Assembly: GCF_011762225.1 (NCBI RefSeq) | Contig: NZ_JAASQI010000001.1 | Location: forward strand, 62,001 to 126,000 | Source: Pseudochelatococcus lubricantis | GTDB taxonomy: Bacteria > Pseudomonadota > Alphaproteobacteria > Rhizobiales > Beijerinckiaceae | Direction of reading: 5' to 3' | DNA length: 64,000 nucleotides | Shown here: one piece after another, positions 63,975-64,000 of the stretch | Position numbering within the stretch: position 1 is the stretch's first letter | How the letters are laid out: every line of letters begins with the position of its first letter | Translations under genes and position numbers: made by a program | The notes under the pieces: generated by a model | What the model saw: the letters and a program-made list of their open reading frames with translations, nothing else | The model's database searches: none | Told to the model about the DNA's origin: nothing

Positions 63975-64000
63975 AAAAAAGCCCCCCGGATCCGCTCCGG
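63975..64000 (-). terminator. Rho-independent terminator of the gene beyond the right edge
   Basis: On the minus strand CCGGA-GCGGA-TCCGG is followed by GGGGC and six T (63980-63975). The stem probably extends into sequence beyond the window. It would end a leftward gene outside the window, plausibly lon. Confidence 0.6.

Overview
This is a 64 kb stretch of GC-rich chromosome from an alphaproteobacterium, most likely of the order Hyphomicrobiales (Rhizobiales). The evidence is the conserved block chvI-chvG-hprK-EIIA-HPr-ahcY-divL-tsaE/amgK-murU-addB-addA, pckA divergent from chvI, a CenR-type regulator, and palindromic intergenic repeats of the rhizobial kind. The genus cannot be fixed from the sequence. 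I see no insertion sequence, prophage, CRISPR array or rRNA. Long ORFs in the other frames are GC-driven shadows of real genes.

Layout. 1-6.8 kb: acetone carboxylase locus. It has a sigma-54 activator (acxR, cut by the left edge), a textbook -24/-12 promoter with clustered TGTCCG/CGGACA half-sites, then acxABC and a terminator. 6.8-7.3 kb: repeat-like spacer with a structured minigene encoding a 22-residue cationic peptide whose Shine-Dalgarno sequence is one arm of a 16-nt inverted repeat. 7.3-27 kb: leftward genes for two flavoproteins, AddAB recombination nuclease, cell-wall recycling (MurU and a TsaE-AmgK fusion), the tyrosine-type pseudokinase DivL, AhcY, a regulatory PTS (HPr, EIIA, HprK) and the ChvG/ChvI two-component system. 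27.3-34.7 kb: pckA, a Ubi-type monooxygenase, tesB, glnK-amtB behind a sigma-54-like promoter, a cyclic-nucleotide-domain protein and CenR. 34.8-46.5 kb: an L,D-transpeptidase-like protein, a peptide/nickel-type ABC importer, manC, a Wzm/Wzt-type polysaccharide exporter, a glycosyltransferase, an aldehyde dehydrogenase and a 40-residue membrane protein. 47-57.5 kb: a CoA-transferase, a thioesterase, a DUF808 protein, a Na/Pi cotransporter next to pstS, a FAD-oxidoreductase/patatin fusion, a DUF6522 protein and an M29 aminopeptidase. 57.6-64 kb: MarR-MFS pair with its operator, lepB, a guanidine-II riboswitch driving a Gdx (SugE) exporter, an AEC transporter, an alpha/beta hydrolase, tRNA-Val(UAC) and HU.

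How the genes fit together. Acetone is carboxylated to acetoacetate, which enters central metabolism through CoA-transferase and TCA steps; PckA then supplies gluconeogenesis, and in related rhizobia ChvI influences pckA. Nitrogen (GlnK/AmtB) and phosphate (PstS, Na/Pi) acquisition and envelope functions (DivL, CenR, ChvGI, MurU/AmgK, LepB, polysaccharide export) dominate the rest. The most noteworthy items are the peptide minigene, the FAD-patatin fusion, the DivL His-to-Tyr substitution and the tandem-hairpin guanidine-II riboswitch.
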